Counted from the stretch's first letter, positions 1-12,651 are shown. The stretch: 64,000 nt of DNA from Chaetoderma sp. LZ-2023a (GCA_034401795.1 CM067369.1:134557731-134621730), one strand, 5' to 3'. The notes: a model not told the origin generated them from the letters alone. A program made the numbers and translations.

Positions 1-2187
1 GGCCGGTTGACATATTTATTTAACCAAAGGGAGTTTATTTGTGGAGGGGATATCCCTGATTCTTAAGTAAATCGTAGTATAATTTCGTCAGTCGCTGAAA
101 AGAATTAGATTCAGTAAAGGTTTCATAGGATCATTATGAGTACAGGATTAATGTCTACAAGTACATTATTTGCTTAGAAAGGATAATCAATCGGATAAAG
201 GGGCAGGAAGGAGGAATATGAGTCGGATTCTTCTGCGTTGACATAGTTTCGGTGAGTTCGTTTTGTTTTCATTTTTCAATCCAGATTTTTGTTTGGTTTT
301 CCTTTTATAGCGTAAATTTTGCTCTATTTTGACTGGGTTGCTGCGGGCCTTCGGATGGGGGTTTCGGGGGGGGGGGCGGGGCTCGGGATTTGCTGGGTAT
401 TTTGGGGGCAGTTTGGCTGAAGGTTGTTGGTGATGCCGCCGGCAATTTTCGGTCGGATTATTCGGTGAGTCTTGGGTTTTTGCTCGTTGAGGTTGTTGTC
501 TGGGGGTTGGCGGCGGGCCGGTTGGAGTGGGGTTGGGGTTGCGCTGGAGGGGGGGGGGGGGTGAAGAGCGGACGAGAATCTTTGGATTTAAGCATCCACC
601 AACTATTTCGGTCAAAATGTTTTCTAAATCTTTGCAAGTCCAGAGATATTACAGTTGTGATATGTCGTCTGCAAAATTCAGTATTCAATCAGTTAATATC
701 TAGTATCAGTGTTCAATCTTTCTTGGGGATTTCTAACACAATGGCATTTGTTAGTACAAAGATGAAATTATTGATGCTAAGATTATGAATATAAGAATCA
801 ATAAATTTATTAAAATCTTTTAAGTTTCTGCCTCGTGGCATAAATATCGAATTGTTTAGGATATCTAATTTATCAGCAAGCCCGAGCGGCTAGGCAACCG
901 TTGATGTATTCAATACAATTTTTTATTAAATCTCCATTGTTATACGATGTTTAAATTAGATAGTCTAATGTGGGCCATAGTTCTCTTATCAGGACCTTGT
1001 GACTTGTCATGTATGCTATTCATAGAATTGTGATGACGGTCATCACTAGTGACTTTCCCGTAGTTCATGTAGATCTCGGGCACATGATTTGGCTATATCT
1101 TGACTCTAAGCACACCCATAGACTTACTATGGGGTTTTGGTTTGCCACAATCTCTGGTTAAATCTCTGTAAATAATATTATCTATAATTTTTGCAGAGTC
1201 TTTAGCATTATTAATAAGTTAGGCTATTCTGATATGACCCTTTTTGGTCTCCATTCAGAGTAAGCGGTATTATTAAAATATCCATAATAAACGTGAGTTA
1301 CCTATTTAGTGAGGTATAAGCGTTATGATATAGGCCAGGATTTTTGGCATATGTAATCTATGTGTTTCTATGAGCACTCCTCTTTAGCATATAGTAAGTT
1401 TGACTCTTCTTTAAGGGGGGACCCTTATTAAAAGGGGCTAGATATTCCTGGATCTAGAATCCTTCTATGTAGTCTCCTCTTCCAAAAAGGTTTTCTGTTC
1501 CTTATTATTAGAAGCTATTAGCTTTAGAGGGGTTGTTGTTTGTCTATGATTGTCAGGGAGTCTATAGAAGAGGCTATTCATTTGGAAAGTAGATCCAGGC
1601 TTCTGTGCATTGGTCGGATTGTCTGTTAGGCTTCTAAATCTCGATTCGTTCAGTCATGGCCAGGGGTTTTTCTTTCATTTTTAGAAGGAGGAATGAGGTT
1701 TAGTCTTATGGATTGTCCTCTAGTAGAGCTGTTCGCGGCCTCTCTGAATGCTCAGATCTTCTCTTACATGTCTCCTTTTCTGGACAGTCAACCCCTCGGG
1801 GTGGGGGGGGTGGATGCTCTGTTTCAGTAGTGGACGGGAATGTTCGCCTATGCCTTCTCTCGAACGATTTTTATTCAGTTAGTTTTGGATAAGATTGATT
1901 TAATTTATCCTTGTTTGTTAACCAAAAAAAAGCCGAAAGACTATTTACCAATCACTTTCCACCATTTCGTTAAAAGACTGCGTCGGTGAGAAATGGTGAG
2001 TCTTCTTTTGGTTTTTAGTTATTTCTTTAAGTTTAACTTGTTCTTATTTGCTAATCACGTTGTGATTGAGCTAAATACACTAATATGTTATGTTAATAAC
2101 ATAGGGATAAGATTGGTTTGATTTTTATTCTGGTTTATTGATTCTCAAATCTCCTCCCACCTTATGTGGACAGGGGACACTGACCAA
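1..2187 (+). mobile_element. Remnant of an older DIRS-like element (left part), fossil
   Basis: No intact gene is visible. Between about 1.69 and 1.92 kb a short stretch translates to a relative of the DIRS-type RNase H tail: VELFAASLNAQ followed by SYMSP and a W-x-GM-x-AYA pattern. The same block occurs in the better preserved copies at 7.05-7.15 and 33.2-33.35 kb. The sequence is clearly diverged from those copies, so this is a different and older family, badly decayed. The G-rich patch at 355-565 is low-complexity. The matching right end probably lies at 9273-9780, on the other side of DIRS copy A. Confidence 0.45.
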
Positions 2188-2356
2188 TTCTCCTTCGATC
2201 AATACTCACCATTCTGTTACTTCTGATATACAGCTGGCCTTGACAGCGGCTCTAGGATTATAGACTTAGAAAGCTTTACCGACTCCTGGGAACGGGTACT
2301 CGGCTCCCAACTGCCGAGTACCCGTTTACCATAGAGCTCAATCTTGTTTGCATAGC
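2188..2356. repeat. Left inverted terminal repeat of DIRS copy A
   Basis: It starts TTCTCCTTCGATC and contains an internal palindrome around GGGTACTCGGC...GCCGAGTACCC. It is matched in inverted orientation at 9079-9272 apart from the outermost tip, as in DIRS elements. Confidence 0.85.
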
Positions 2357-3269
2357 AACAAGAGCAATACATGCTTTCTGCATTGAGGATTTTAGTGTTT
2401 TTTTGTGAAAGAAAATCTAAGTCTTTAATCTGTGATAGTGTGTGTGTTCGTGAAAGGATTAACTAAAGGATACTATGGAGAATACTGCCGAAGATAACCA
2501 GGTTGTATCATTCTTTATTATCCATAGTTAAAAGACTTAGGTCTCTAAATTTCGCTGTGTCGCATGTTCCAATTTCTGACCCCATAGAATCTGGGACGTG
2601 TGCTAACAACGATATATGCCAGACGATCGCCTTCTTTAACCCCCAACAGGCGATCGGCAGATATGAAAATAGGTGTTATGCTACAGTATTTCTAACACGA
2701 ATATCGGCTGACGTCGTTCTCCGTAGGATCCGAGCGGGTGACGTCACACCCGGTCGCTCGGATGTTTATGTGAAGAAAAAATTTTCATTAATTCGCGCAT
2801 CTTGTTCTGGGTGCTGCGTACTAAAATGGTACCGGAAACTTTAGAATGATCAAGTTTACGTGCGATCACGATCGGTTTGCAATGATCGGTGGTTTCAAAA
2901 TTCTTGAGTAGATGCGTGGTCTGCGGTTTACCGTGTGATACAGCAGTTTGTTATACATTTTGTTGTTTTCTTCAAATATCGTGCTGCTTTCGTTAGGAGT
3001 ATAATTTATATTGATTGGTAAATATACCCCGAATGCTATGCGATATGATTCCTGGAGCCGTTACACATCCTGGAGGATCTATATGGGTGTGTTTAATGCC
3101 CGCCTCGTTCTTGTCGTCATAATCAATGCGATCGTTGTTGTAACGTGGCGGGGTGGGGTGCGGGAGGGTTACAGTTAATTTATGAGTCAAATTATTTGAA
3201 AATTAATTGTCTGCCTTCCATCTGGGTCTCGTTCCGCTTGTTTATTGTAGGTTTGTGCTTATGTTATAG

Positions 3270-5340
3270 GCCAAGCCAGCCCCGCCATCATGTGACGAAT
3301 GCCATAAGTTTGTCCGTGTCGTGTTCAAGGACCATGTCTGTTTTAGGTGTTCCCTGTGTAATATTGATCATAGGTGTAATGTTTGTGCAGTGTGGTCCGT
3401 TGAGATGATGGTTAAGTTCCTTGCCCAGAAGGACGTGGCTGGGTCTGACGTGGGGTCAGGCGGTCCGAGAGTAAATCGTGGAGCGCCCTGTTCGGCCGGT
3501 GGGGGTGCTCCACGTCCCCAGCTGGAGGTGGCGGAGATGGCACCGCCGGCGTGGTTTGGTCCGGCTATGCAGGGTTTTCTGCATAGCGTTCTGCCCACGC
3601 TGGTGTCGTCCCTGCTACCAAAGGTTGGGGGGCAGTTTCTCCCCATGCCTGGTACGGATCCTGTCCTCGGACAGGATTCTGGACTGGTTACCGAGGGGGC
3701 CGTCTCGTACGGCCCCCTTGGCAGTCCCGTCTGACTTCGGCCAGACGGGTTCTGTTTCTCTGCGGCCACCTCTGGGTGGTCCAGTAGCGGTGGCCGGTCT
3801 GTCAGGTGTGGGAGCCGTCCGCCAGGACGGTTCCACGGTTGACTCGTCTAGTGACGACTCTTCGGAGTCTGAAGACGAGGAGGCCGAGGAGGAGAGGTTG
3901 CTGCGGCCCGTGAAGCCGCAGGTGGAGAATATGGAGGTTGATTCCGTCCTGGACGGAACCGGCCTCCATTTGTCTGGTTTGGCGCAAGCCAGGTCAGCGG
4001 CTCCGCCTGTGGCTGAGGCCAATCCGTTACCGTGCACCGGTTCCGTGCGGCTTGGTTTGGCACCAGCCGTCACGGGAACGGGTGGGCCGGGCCGGGCGTG
4101 GTACTCGCCTATCTCGCCTGGTCCGGCAGTCGGACGTGGGGTGCCGTTGGCGCCCGTGTCCGGCTATGGTTCTGCAACTCCTACGGGTCCGTACGGTTTT
4201 CTGTGCGGACCTACCCCATGGACCAGAGTGTTTCATGGGGTGGCGGCGGAACCGTGTGGTACCGGAGTGCCTGGCGTGTCAGCCGTGGCTCCTTGCCGGG
4301 AGGCCGTGGCTGGCAGGCCCGTGAGCACGTCAACGGGTGACGTGTTTGCGGGGGTGTCTTCATCGGAGGTAGATTGGTCAGATGCTCTGGCGTGGGTAGC
4401 CAGGGTTGACCCGTCTGTGGTTTCGGCCACGGCTGATGAAGATGCGCCCCGTCCGTCGGTTGCGTCGATCAGGACGGGGATTTTGCCCGCGGCCCGGATC
4501 CAGTCAGTGGGACTGGATCCACGGTTCATAGATTTGTTGGATGCTATTTATAGCAAACAACTGATGACCAAGGGTCAGCTCCCTGCGGCCTCCAGGGAGG
4601 TGCGGGCAAGATGTCGTATTCCGCGGGGAGAATACGACAGATATGGTGTAGTCCCGTCGGTCACGGAGGATGACCGATGGGTACTGGGCGTCCAGAGTGC
4701 CGTGGCGGGTGGCCCCGGTCCGGCACTTGTGGACAAGTCTCAGGTACACCAGGAAGAAGTCCTGTCCCTATGCGATGAGGGTGTGAGGGCAGCGATGAGC
4801 GCTGTCAACCACTCTTATCGTCTCCTTCAGTCTGTGTGGGCTGAAGCGGGGGCAGGCCACCCTGTGCCACCTGTGGCGCTTTCATGTGTCAATGACGGCC
4901 TGGTGCTGTCGATGGACGCATTGGCAAGGGTGCAAGCGCGAGTGACGAAATCCAGGAGGCAAATGGTCATTGACCATATGCGTCCGGCTACGGCAGTCAG
5001 GGAGCGTCTTCTTGGGACGCCCCTGACAGGGCCTAGCATCTTCGGTGGCCAAGCGCGGGCCATCTTAGAGGATACCGCCAGTATCGCGCAGAATCGGTTA
5101 GCGGTAAACCTACAGCTAGAGCTAGTGCGGGACAACCTTCAAAGAAGCAGAAGAAGCATAAGGGCAAGGCGAAAGCGAGGCCTGTTGCGACTTCTGCTTC
5201 AGCTGGGTTTTCGGAGCCGCCGCGGGCGAAGAAGCCCAGGAAGGTTGTAGAGGCGCCTACCCTCCCCAATGTTGCTCCTGACCGCCCTAGAGGCGGGAAG
5301 GGTAAGGGTAAGGCCTCAAAGGGCGGACAGAAGGGGCTGA
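3270..5340 (+). CDS. DIRS copy A gag-like region with Cys/His-rich head (fossil part)
   Basis: The region opens with closely spaced Cys and His residues (CDECHKF, then CFRCSLC and CNVCAVW), which look zinc-binding. A Pro/Gly/Val-rich, acidic-patched stretch and a basic tail follow, typical of the first ORF of DIRS elements. A pyrimidine-rich tract ending in tatag just upstream resembles a 3' splice site. Bounds are approximate. Confidence 0.6.
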
Positions 5341-5439
5341 AGCGTACCTGAGGGTACGAAAGCTCCCTTCATATCCGCCTGGACCGCGCCTGTGCGACAG
5401 GAACAGCGGTGCCAGTTATACCCGTCGTGCCTAGAACGA

Positions 5440-7300
5440 AATGGTTCTCTCTCTCGTTAAGAAAGAGGGGGGGCGGACTGCGAGCCGGACAACCCCGTTA
5501 GACGTCGAGGCGTCTATGGTGGGTGGAAGGCTCATGCGTTTCGTCGAGGCCTGGCGAGGTGTGACGTCAGACAGTCTGGTCCTGGGATGGTTATCCCAGG
5601 GTTACATGCCGGAGTGGTGGGACTTTCCACCACAAAATCTGTCTTTGGCACCTGTCTGGACACCCGTACCAAGGGAGCCAGACAAGTTAGAAGCCGTTCA
5701 AAACGAAGTGTCGGGTTTGCTTCTGATGGGAGCAATAAAACCAGCAAACCGAAACACTCCAGGCTTCTATTCAAACATGTTCCTTGTCCCCAAGAGCACA
5801 GGGGGATGGAGACCCATACTCAATCTCAGGCCATTAAATTGGTTTATCCATACGCCTCGGTTCCAGATGGAAACGCCGAGGTCGGTAATGGCGGGATTGA
5901 GGAAAGGAATGTGGTGTGTATCGATCGATCTGAAAGATGCATATTTCCACATTCCTATGAATCGGAGTTGGCACAGGTTTCTGAGATTTGCGTTTCAGAA
6001 TCAAGTATGGGAGTTTACAGTTCTCCCGTTTGGCCTGTCGACAGCTCCGAGGGTTTTCACAAGAGTGGTCCTTGCGGTGACAGCGTTTCTCAGAAAAGAG
6101 AACGTGGCGCTACACACCTACATAGACGACTGGCTGCTCAAGGCAGACTCGGCAGCCAGGTTGAACGTGGATACTGCTCTGACTCAGAAGTTACTTTCAG
6201 ATCTAGGCTGGATAGTCAATGAGGAGAAATCCGAGTTGACGCCCACTCAACATTTCGTTTATTTGGGGATGCGATTCGACCTCGAGGAGGGCAGGGTTTA
6301 CCCGTCAGAGCCCAGAGTGGTGTCTCTGTTAGCCATCCTCAAGAGTTTTCGAGTGGGAAACCACATTCAGGCGAGGCGGTTCCTTCAGATGCTGGGCATG
6401 ATGGTCTCCATGGGGCAGGTTATCCTGTACGCTGCTCTAATGCGAAGGCCTATCCAGTTGTATCTGATGTCTCTGTAGAAACAGAGAACAGAACCCCTGT
6501 CAAAACTGGTGCCGGTTTTGGAGCCGATAATATCGCATCTTCTATGGTGGAAACAGCGTCAGAATCGCCTATTAGGGGTTTCGCTGCACCTACCCCACCC
6601 CCAGCTGTCCGTCTACACGGATGCATCGCTGGAAGGGTGGGGTGCCTGCCTGGGAGAACACCAGGTCTCGGGCAGATGGACTCTCCCGGAGAGTCAGCTG
6701 CATATCAATCTGTTGGAAATGATGGCAGTGAAACTGGCGTTGGAAGAGTTCCTTCTGATGATCAGGGGCAAGGTGATATTGATACGGTCGGACAATTCGA
6801 CAGTAGTATCATATATAAATCGCCAAGGCGGGACCAGGTCGCCCACTCTGTGTATCAGGGTGTGGCACTTGATTCAATGGTGCAGGAATTACTCGGTTGT
6901 TTTGAAAGCAGCTCATATTCCTGGCCGATTGAACATTCTGGCGGATGCTTTGTCTCGCAGACAGAGAATCCTGCCAACAGAATGGTCCCTCAACCCTCCG
7001 GTTCTGCGACGGATCTTCGAGCATTGGGGCAAACCCAATGTGGACTTGTTCGCCACAAAGGAAAATGCTCAAATCATGACATATGTCTCGCCGATTCCAG
7101 ATCCAAATGCCGTCGATACAGACGCTCTGGCGATAAGCTGGAGAGGGATGCACGCTTACGCGTACCCACCCACCATTCTTCTACCGAAGGTATTGGTGAA
7201 GGTCAGGGAGGAACCGTGTCTGGTCCTGCTAATAGCGCCGTATTGGCCGAGCAGGGCGTGGTTCACGGATCTTCTAGATCTGCTGGTGGAAAATCCTGTG
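5440..7300 (+). CDS. DIRS copy A reverse transcriptase and RNase H (fossil part)
   Basis: The reverse transcriptase lies at about 5.65-6.45 kb. It has VPKSTGGWRPILNLRPLN, SIDLKDAYFHIP, LPFGLSTAP and the catalytic YIDDWLL block. The RNase H domain lies at about 6.6-7.15 kb, with YTDASLEGWGACL, LLEMMAVKLAL, RSDNSTVVSYI and HIPGRLNILADALSR. This order and these motifs are diagnostic of DIRS/Ngaro-type pols, which lack a DDE integrase. Bounds are approximate. Confidence 0.9.
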
Positions 7301-7399
7301 CAGTTGCCCGAGATTCCGAACATAATCTCCCAGGCCAAGGGACGCTTCCTACACGAGCGTCCCGAAATGTTCAAATTGACTGCGTGGATGTTATCAAAC

Positions 7400-8403
7400 A
7401 ACATTCCACGTCGGAAGGCTTTTCTCGACAGGCTGCTGATTTCATCGCGGCTGCGAGAAGGAGGTCAACCTTCAAGTCATGTAACAACAAGGTTAACAGA
7501 TTTGCAGACTGGTGTGAAGAAAAGTGTATTGATACCTTTCAATCCACTATTCAGCAAATAGCAGACTTTCTCTGTGAGCTGTTCTTTTCAGGACTAGCTC
7601 CCGTCACAGTTGCTGGATACAAGTCAGCTTTGGCATCACTTATCCCTTGTCTAGCCAACAGGGATAGTCCAGAGGTGGCCCAGTTAAATGTGATGTTGAA
7701 GGGAATGAGCAATCTCCGACCGAGACAACCGGTAGTCATTCCAGCCTGGAGTCTATCTTTAGTGCTTAATGTACTGTCCAAGCAGCCTTTCGAACCGTTG
7801 CGTTCGGCTAGTCTAAAGCATTTGACTCTAAAGGCGGTCTTTCTATTGGCAGCTTCCTCAGCTAGAAGGCGCAGTGAGATCCATGCGCTTTCGGCAGAGA
7901 GGGACCGATTTATTGTTTCTGGAGAAGGTCTGCGTCTTCTGCCAAGAGCAGAGTTTATGTCAAAGAACCAATCTCTGAGATATCCCGGCAAACCGATCAT
8001 TATACCGAAGTTAACTAGGTTTGATCGTGATGCCAGTGTCTGGTGCCCGGTCCGTGCTTTGACTAAGTACAAGAAACGGACTGACTCGTTACGGTCGAAC
8101 GATAGACATCTGTGGATCTGCCATAAAAAGCCTTATGGCGCCGCATCCATGGATACTATCTCTCGTTGGGTGGTCGAATGCATTCAGACTACTCACGAGA
8201 TGGCGACTGGGCACCAGGTGCAAGGCGTAAGGGCACACAATGTCAGAGGAATAGCCGCCTCGACCGCCCTTTACAATGGTGTTCCGTTAAAGGACATCAT
8301 GGCCGTTGCACAATGGCACTGTGAGTCCTCATTTACAGATTACTATATGAGGGATGTGTCAGACTCAGGCAATCCACTCGCTTTAGCTGTTTTGAAACGA
8401 TAG
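7400..8403 (+). CDS. DIRS copy A tyrosine recombinase (fossil part)
   Basis: The N-terminal core-binding helices (NRFADWCEEK, TVAGYKSALASL) are followed by the catalytic blocks: SSARRRSEIHAL with the first Arg, RAHNVRGIAAS with the H-x-x-R pair, a Trp in AQWHC, and FTDYYMRD with the nucleophilic Tyr. It overlaps the RNase H reading frame, as is usual in DIRS elements. It integrates circular cDNA without target-site duplication. Confidence 0.9.
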
Positions 8404-8709
8404 TTAGTGACCACACTGCTCTTCACCCTTTTTTCACTTCGGTAAGAAAAGAACCTAAAGCAGGCATGGTCAAGCGAGAGGATGACAACCAGATTGTGTC
8501 ACTGATGGCCGAACCAGTGAATGGAGTCCAATTATCATAAGGTAATTCAATAGTGAGAGTTTTTTGTATTATGGATGTGTATCATGTTCATTCATCTTAT
8601 ATATTCATGCTCATTCCCAGGCTAATACATGGAATATGCAGGGAGCAGTTAACCCTCTTGGCATATTTGTGTTTCAGGCGAGATACATGTTCGTGAGTTC
8701 TCTCCCTTT

Positions 8710-8777
8710 TCTTAGGAGAAAAAAGGGGTGGGCGGGCGGGGGGGGGGGGGGGGGGGTGGGGGGGGGGGGGGGGGCGG
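8710..8777. repeat. Poly-G tract in the DIRS copy A 3' region
   Basis: Nearly uninterrupted G runs on the plus strand, able in principle to form G-quadruplexes. Copy B has a much shorter tract at the same place (34911-34922), so the length is unstable. Confidence 0.8.
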
Positions 8778-8929
8778 TGATGCGAATGTGATTCGGTTCC
8801 GTGAACTTGACGATCCTTTTAGGTCTCCGTTAGTCAAGTTTGAAGTCTAAAATCTTTCTCCAAGGGGAAAAATTAGCATTTATGGCTTGCCCCTTCCCAC
8901 CAGGTTACTGATCAAATCTGGTGTATATC

Positions 8930-9024
8930 AGAAGTAACAGAATGGTGAGTATTGATCGAAGGAGAATGAAGGAAATGTCAATTTCCCTTTCTCCGAGATC
9001 TAACAATACTCACCATTCTGTTAC
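8930..9024. repeat. Internal complementary region of DIRS copy A
   Basis: A short palindromic block made of AGTAACAGAATGGTGAGT and its inverse, flanking inverted copies of the left tip (GATCGAAGGAGAA) and right tip. It is the DIRS signature used to restore the ends during circular replication. Confidence 0.85.
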
Positions 9025-9078
9025 GGACCCAGCCTCCCAGCCCCACGGAGGCAAGCCATAGTTTTCTCTTGTTTGGTG

Positions 9079-9272
9079 GCTATGCAAACAATATGAGCTC
9101 TATGGTAAACGGGTACTCGGCAGTTGGGAGCCGAGTACCCGGTTCCCAGGAGTCGGTAAAGCTTTTTAAGTCTATAATCCTAGAGCCGCTGTCAAGGCCA
9201 GCTGTATATCAGAAGTAACAGAATGGTGAGTATTGTTAGATCTCGGAGAAAGGGAAATTGACATTTCCTTCA
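9079..9272. repeat. Right inverted terminal repeat of DIRS copy A
   Basis: Reverse complement of 2188-2356 in its body. The distal 50 bases match the other half of the internal complementary region, which fixes the right boundary near 9272. Confidence 0.85.
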
Positions 9273-9780
9273 ATCTACGGGTTTAGCAAGTAGTGATTGA
9301 ACGGTAATGGATGTTTTTGTGGTGTAATAACAACCCCCCCTGTGGGTTGGTCTGTTGTTTTATTAACCCCTATAAAACCATTCAATCACTACAACCCGGC
9401 CTCAACCACCCCGCGTGGTAAGATTTGAGAATCAGACTTTAAATATTTTGCACTTAAATTTAGAAAAGTGAATCTGTTTCCTATTCGGGCTCTGATGCGC
9501 ATGCGTGAGCGCGCGTAGCGACAAGCGTCACTATGAGGTGAGTATAGACTGGTGCCAGTCTATACCTGATGGTAGGCTGGAGGTGGGACTCAACCAGTAG
9601 CCTGGTTGAGGGTCCATAGGAATAGGATTAGGCATGGGGAGGTGTGTATGCAGGCATAAAAATCTTATTCTGATAGCAAAATGCAAATAATTGATTTAGC
9701 AAGTAGTGATTGAACGGTAAGTATGTTTTTATAGTGGTTAATAAAACAACAGACCAACCCGCAAGGGGGGGTCTGTGGGG
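9273..9780. mobile_element. Right end of the older DIRS-like element (fossil)
   Basis: It begins with a hairpin: TAGTGATTGAACGGTAA is answered by an inverted relative, CCATTCAATCACTA, at 9388. The same end sequence returns at 9694-9775. This tip-to-tip palindrome followed by a terminal repeat is DIRS-like. GATTCTCAAATC at 2140 also reappears inverted as GATTTGAGAATC at 9422. Together with the RNase H relic at 1.7-1.9 kb this suggests copy A jumped into an older element. Confidence 0.5.
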
Positions 9781-10410
9781 GGTTTCTGCCTTTTCACATT
9801 TAGCACCGTAAATTTTCAACTCGCTGTATATGATAAGGAAATAATAATTACTTATTAATACTTATTTAAGAGGCGATTGAAGATGGCATGTACAAGCGGC
9901 TAAACCAAGCCGCTTATAAGTTTCTTAAGCCACAGCTCACTTTCTAGAGCTGCATATGATTGCCTTAGGTTCCAGGGTTCATTGCCGTACAGGACTGTCT
10001 TACTCAAGGGTGGGGGTCGGGGGCGGTGACTTTTTGCCTAACTCAAAATCCTATTTTGCCAGACTCAAAATCCTATCATAGACAGTGAACAACCCGACCG
10101 GGGTTCATATGAGACAATGTAGTATACTGGGGGACTCTGTTTCTCTTCTCTCCTCTCTCTTCCCCGTCTCCCCCTCTCTATGCCTGACTTTGCCCACCAG
10201 GGGCTGGCTACCCCCGCCTCGTATTGCTATGCAGGGGTTTAAACAAAGACTACAACTCCTTAACCATTCGTATTATTTTAACCAACTTTGGCACAGGGAA
10301 ATTCTTTAATGATCCTAAAGTAAAGTGGTAGGCTTCCATACTTGCATTCAGAAATCTGATTGGTCATTTTTCTAAAATCTTGGGAATTCTTTTAAAAGAT
10401 GGCTCCTCAT
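9781..10410. other. Non-coding stretch, no gene seen
   Basis: A small hairpin (CAAGCGGCT...AGCCGCTTATAAG, 9892-9920) and a C/T-rich tract at 10136-10190 are the only structures. Nothing supports a gene. Confidence 0.6.
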
Positions 10411-11130
10411 TATCCCCACATTTTTGGAAGAAAGGGTGGGAATATTGTGATCACCCGTCGTCCGTCGTTCATGGGATTTCCTCCTAAACCATGAGGCAGA
10501 ATTCAACCAAGTTTGGCATGTGAGTTACCCATATAACTACAATCAGCAAGAGCGTATTTCCTTTGGGCGCAGCCAACCCATGGGCCTGAGAATGGGGTCC
10601 AAATGGCACTTTTTAAGATGTCGCTCGTTACACTATCTCATCCTAAAATGATTAGTCAGAATTTAATTAAAATTGGTATGTAAATTACCTCTATGGATGT
10701 GCTGCGCATGGGGACATTTACCTTGGGATCCACCACCCCCTGGGGGTCTGGAGGGGGGGGGGTCAGGAAGGGCAAAAATTGAAAATAATTAGTTTTTCAA
10801 AGGTGGTCATGTCATATATCATTTTGAAACTCATGAGTAGTACACCATATGATGAGGACTTATTTTGTTCTTGGGTCAACTGGTGGGGCTGGGAGTTGAA
10901 GCAGGGGAAGGGTGATTATTTTCGTTGGCGCGACATCGACCGACCAGTCTAGTTAACAGCTGGACTGATTCAAACGAAACTTGGATAGAAGGCCCCTATA
11001 GAACAGCTGGGCTGATTCAAAAGAAACTTGGGTAGAAGGACCCTATAGAAATATGGTAGCATAACTCTTGTTCAAACTACATTGCCAATAATGCGAGGTG
11101 AGCGATACAGGGCCTCTTGTTAATTTTTAG
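10411..11130 (+). repeat. Dispersed repeat, Helentron-like 3' end
   Basis: It begins with a hairpin-forming start (ATCCCCACATTTTTGGAAG followed by AAGGGTGGG). The same start is seen at 55955. Degenerate internal blocks follow, built on 'accaagtttggcatgtgagttacc' type phrases, broken here with spaces of variation. It ends AGGTGAGCGATACAGGGCC TCTTGTT, the common 3' terminus of several families in this window. Confidence 0.55.
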
Positions 11131-11794
11131 TGTCTACATGTATAATTTCCATTTTAACGTGTCATTTCCTTTTACTTCTATCATTTCAGTGAGTTTGGCA
11201 GATTGAAGAAATGACTACCATATATTTTAGATCAGGCCAGGATTTTATTACTACTGTTTACTTCATTTGGTTAAATTCAGTTAATTGCCAATTAGTTTCC
11301 CAAATTTTTAACGGGTGCCTTTATTTTGGCATTTTGTTTTGTGACGAAGAAAATTTTACATCAGTTCTTCAGTTTTGTGTTTTGCATGATTTAAATTATT
11401 GGATTGCATAAAATTTGTTCAAGGTAACTTGAATTAATTATACACCCGCTACACGTAGATGGTGTATTATGTTTCCATCCCACCCGTCTGTCCTGATAGT
11501 CTGTTTGAGAGCAGACATGGGGTCAAATACTTAAAAGTATTTAAATGCAAATACTTCACTTTTCAAATTCCTCAAATGCAAATACTTAAATATTAAAATC
11601 TGCAAATGCAATTACGTCACAAGAAGTTTTTAAATGCATTTAAATGCAAATCATAATGCATTTGTAGTTTTGGGTCGGATACAGGGCCTCCACTAATTTC
11701 TAAACAGGAATTCTGAGACTTCTGAGAGGTAATACTTTTGGGAGTCCAAAAAGGAAACATAGAAGTTTAATCCTTTAATGGACAGTACCGGCCT

Positions 11795-11960
11795 CTGCAG
11801 TGGTCTTGAGCAATGTCCATTTGCAGGCCAAGGGGATGGTATTTTTTGAAAATTTACAACTGCAATGACTGGTTCGATAACCGAGCCAGTCATTCCAGTT
11901 GTACGCTTTCAAAAATACCATTCTCTTGGCCTGCAAATGGACATTCACTAGGCAAAAATT
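11795..11960. mobile_element. Hairpin MITE, GTCATTCCAG family, copy 1
   Basis: Palindrome centred near 11885: ACTGGTTCGATAACC lies between inverted arms, with GCCAGTCATTCCAG on the right arm and CAATGACTGG on the left. The outer arms share TGTCCATTTGCAGGCCAAG / CTTGGCCTGCAAATGGACA. Relatives lie at 12190, 25850-26800 and 55075. Confidence 0.7.
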
Positions 11961-12189
11961 TCAATTTTTTGATCTTGTCCATTAAACGGTTAAAATGTTG
12001 CACCTAAATTTATTTAAAATCATTTGAAATAACGAAAACACAGGAATTTCAGGAGTTCCTGGGTAATGGTTTTGGGAGTCCAGATATGAAAATGGGTAGT
12101 ATAGGACTCTCGGACTTCCACTAATGGAAGCCCTGGTCAGATATATTAAGATTTCAGAACTTCCAAGTATTTCATCAGTGAAATTACAA

Positions 12190-12400
12190 AATGCCCTTTT
12201 GCAGACTAAGAGGAAGAATTGTTAAAAATTTCCCACTGCCGAGCCAGTCATTCCAGTGGTAAAATTAAAAAGAAAAATCCTTCTTGGTCTGCAAATGGAC
12301 TCGACATATCTGAAGATCACTGTAGAATTCCAGTCATCAATTTTCAAAAATATAATTTTCTTGGTATGCAAATAGACAATTCTCAAGACCACTACAGAGG
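12190..12400. mobile_element. Hairpin MITE, GTCATTCCAG family, copy 2 (degenerate)
   Basis: It has the same outer phrase (TTTGCAGACTAAGAGG ... CTTGGTCTGCAAATGGAC) and the GCCAGTCATTCCAGTGG core. The left half is shortened. A further partial copy trails to 12400. Confidence 0.6.
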
Positions 12401-12651
12401 CTGTTTATAGTTGATAAGTGTTTTGACTCTATTGAGTCGTTGGTCTTTGACTGTAGAACCAGAGTTAATCCTTGATAACAATCAAACACACCCTAATGTT
12501 TTTTTCATTTCAAGTTAAGATTATCACATCTGTATATTTAAGCCTATAATTAACTCCTCTGGAGTGTTTGACCTTTTCAATTCTGAATCCCAGTATTAAG
12601 ATTTTAATGCAGCCATACATGAAATCTGTCTATTGTTAATTACTAGTAATT

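Larger units (their letters stand above)
2188..9272 (+). mobile_element. DIRS-like tyrosine-recombinase retroelement, copy A (fossil)
   Basis: About 7.1 kb with the standard DIRS architecture. There are inverted terminal repeats at 2188-2356 and 9079-9272. An internal complementary region at about 8930-9024 carries inverted copies of both outer tips. The parts in order are a Cys/His-rich and gag-like region, reverse transcriptase, RNase H, and a tyrosine recombinase. No target-site duplication is seen, as expected for integration by a tyrosine recombinase. The two terminal repeats differ at only a few positions, so the insertion is young. It is nearly whole but broken, with one or two breaks. 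It shares about 92% identity (by eye, over about 140 bases of RT) with copy B at 28.5-35.4 kb. Confidence 0.9.

Noticed and set aside
187-788. Overlapping Pro- and Gly-rich ORFs
   Set aside because: Low-complexity G-rich DNA inside a decayed element; no motif, and open on both strands.
3368-5269. Several minus-strand ORFs opposite the gag-like region
   Set aside because: GC-rich shadows of the plus-strand retroelement frame; no domains recognised. The same holds for the copy at 29.6-31.7 kb.
11860-11900. tRNA-like GGTTCGATAACC loop
   Set aside because: It is the loop of a hairpin MITE; no acceptor, D or anticodon arms fit.
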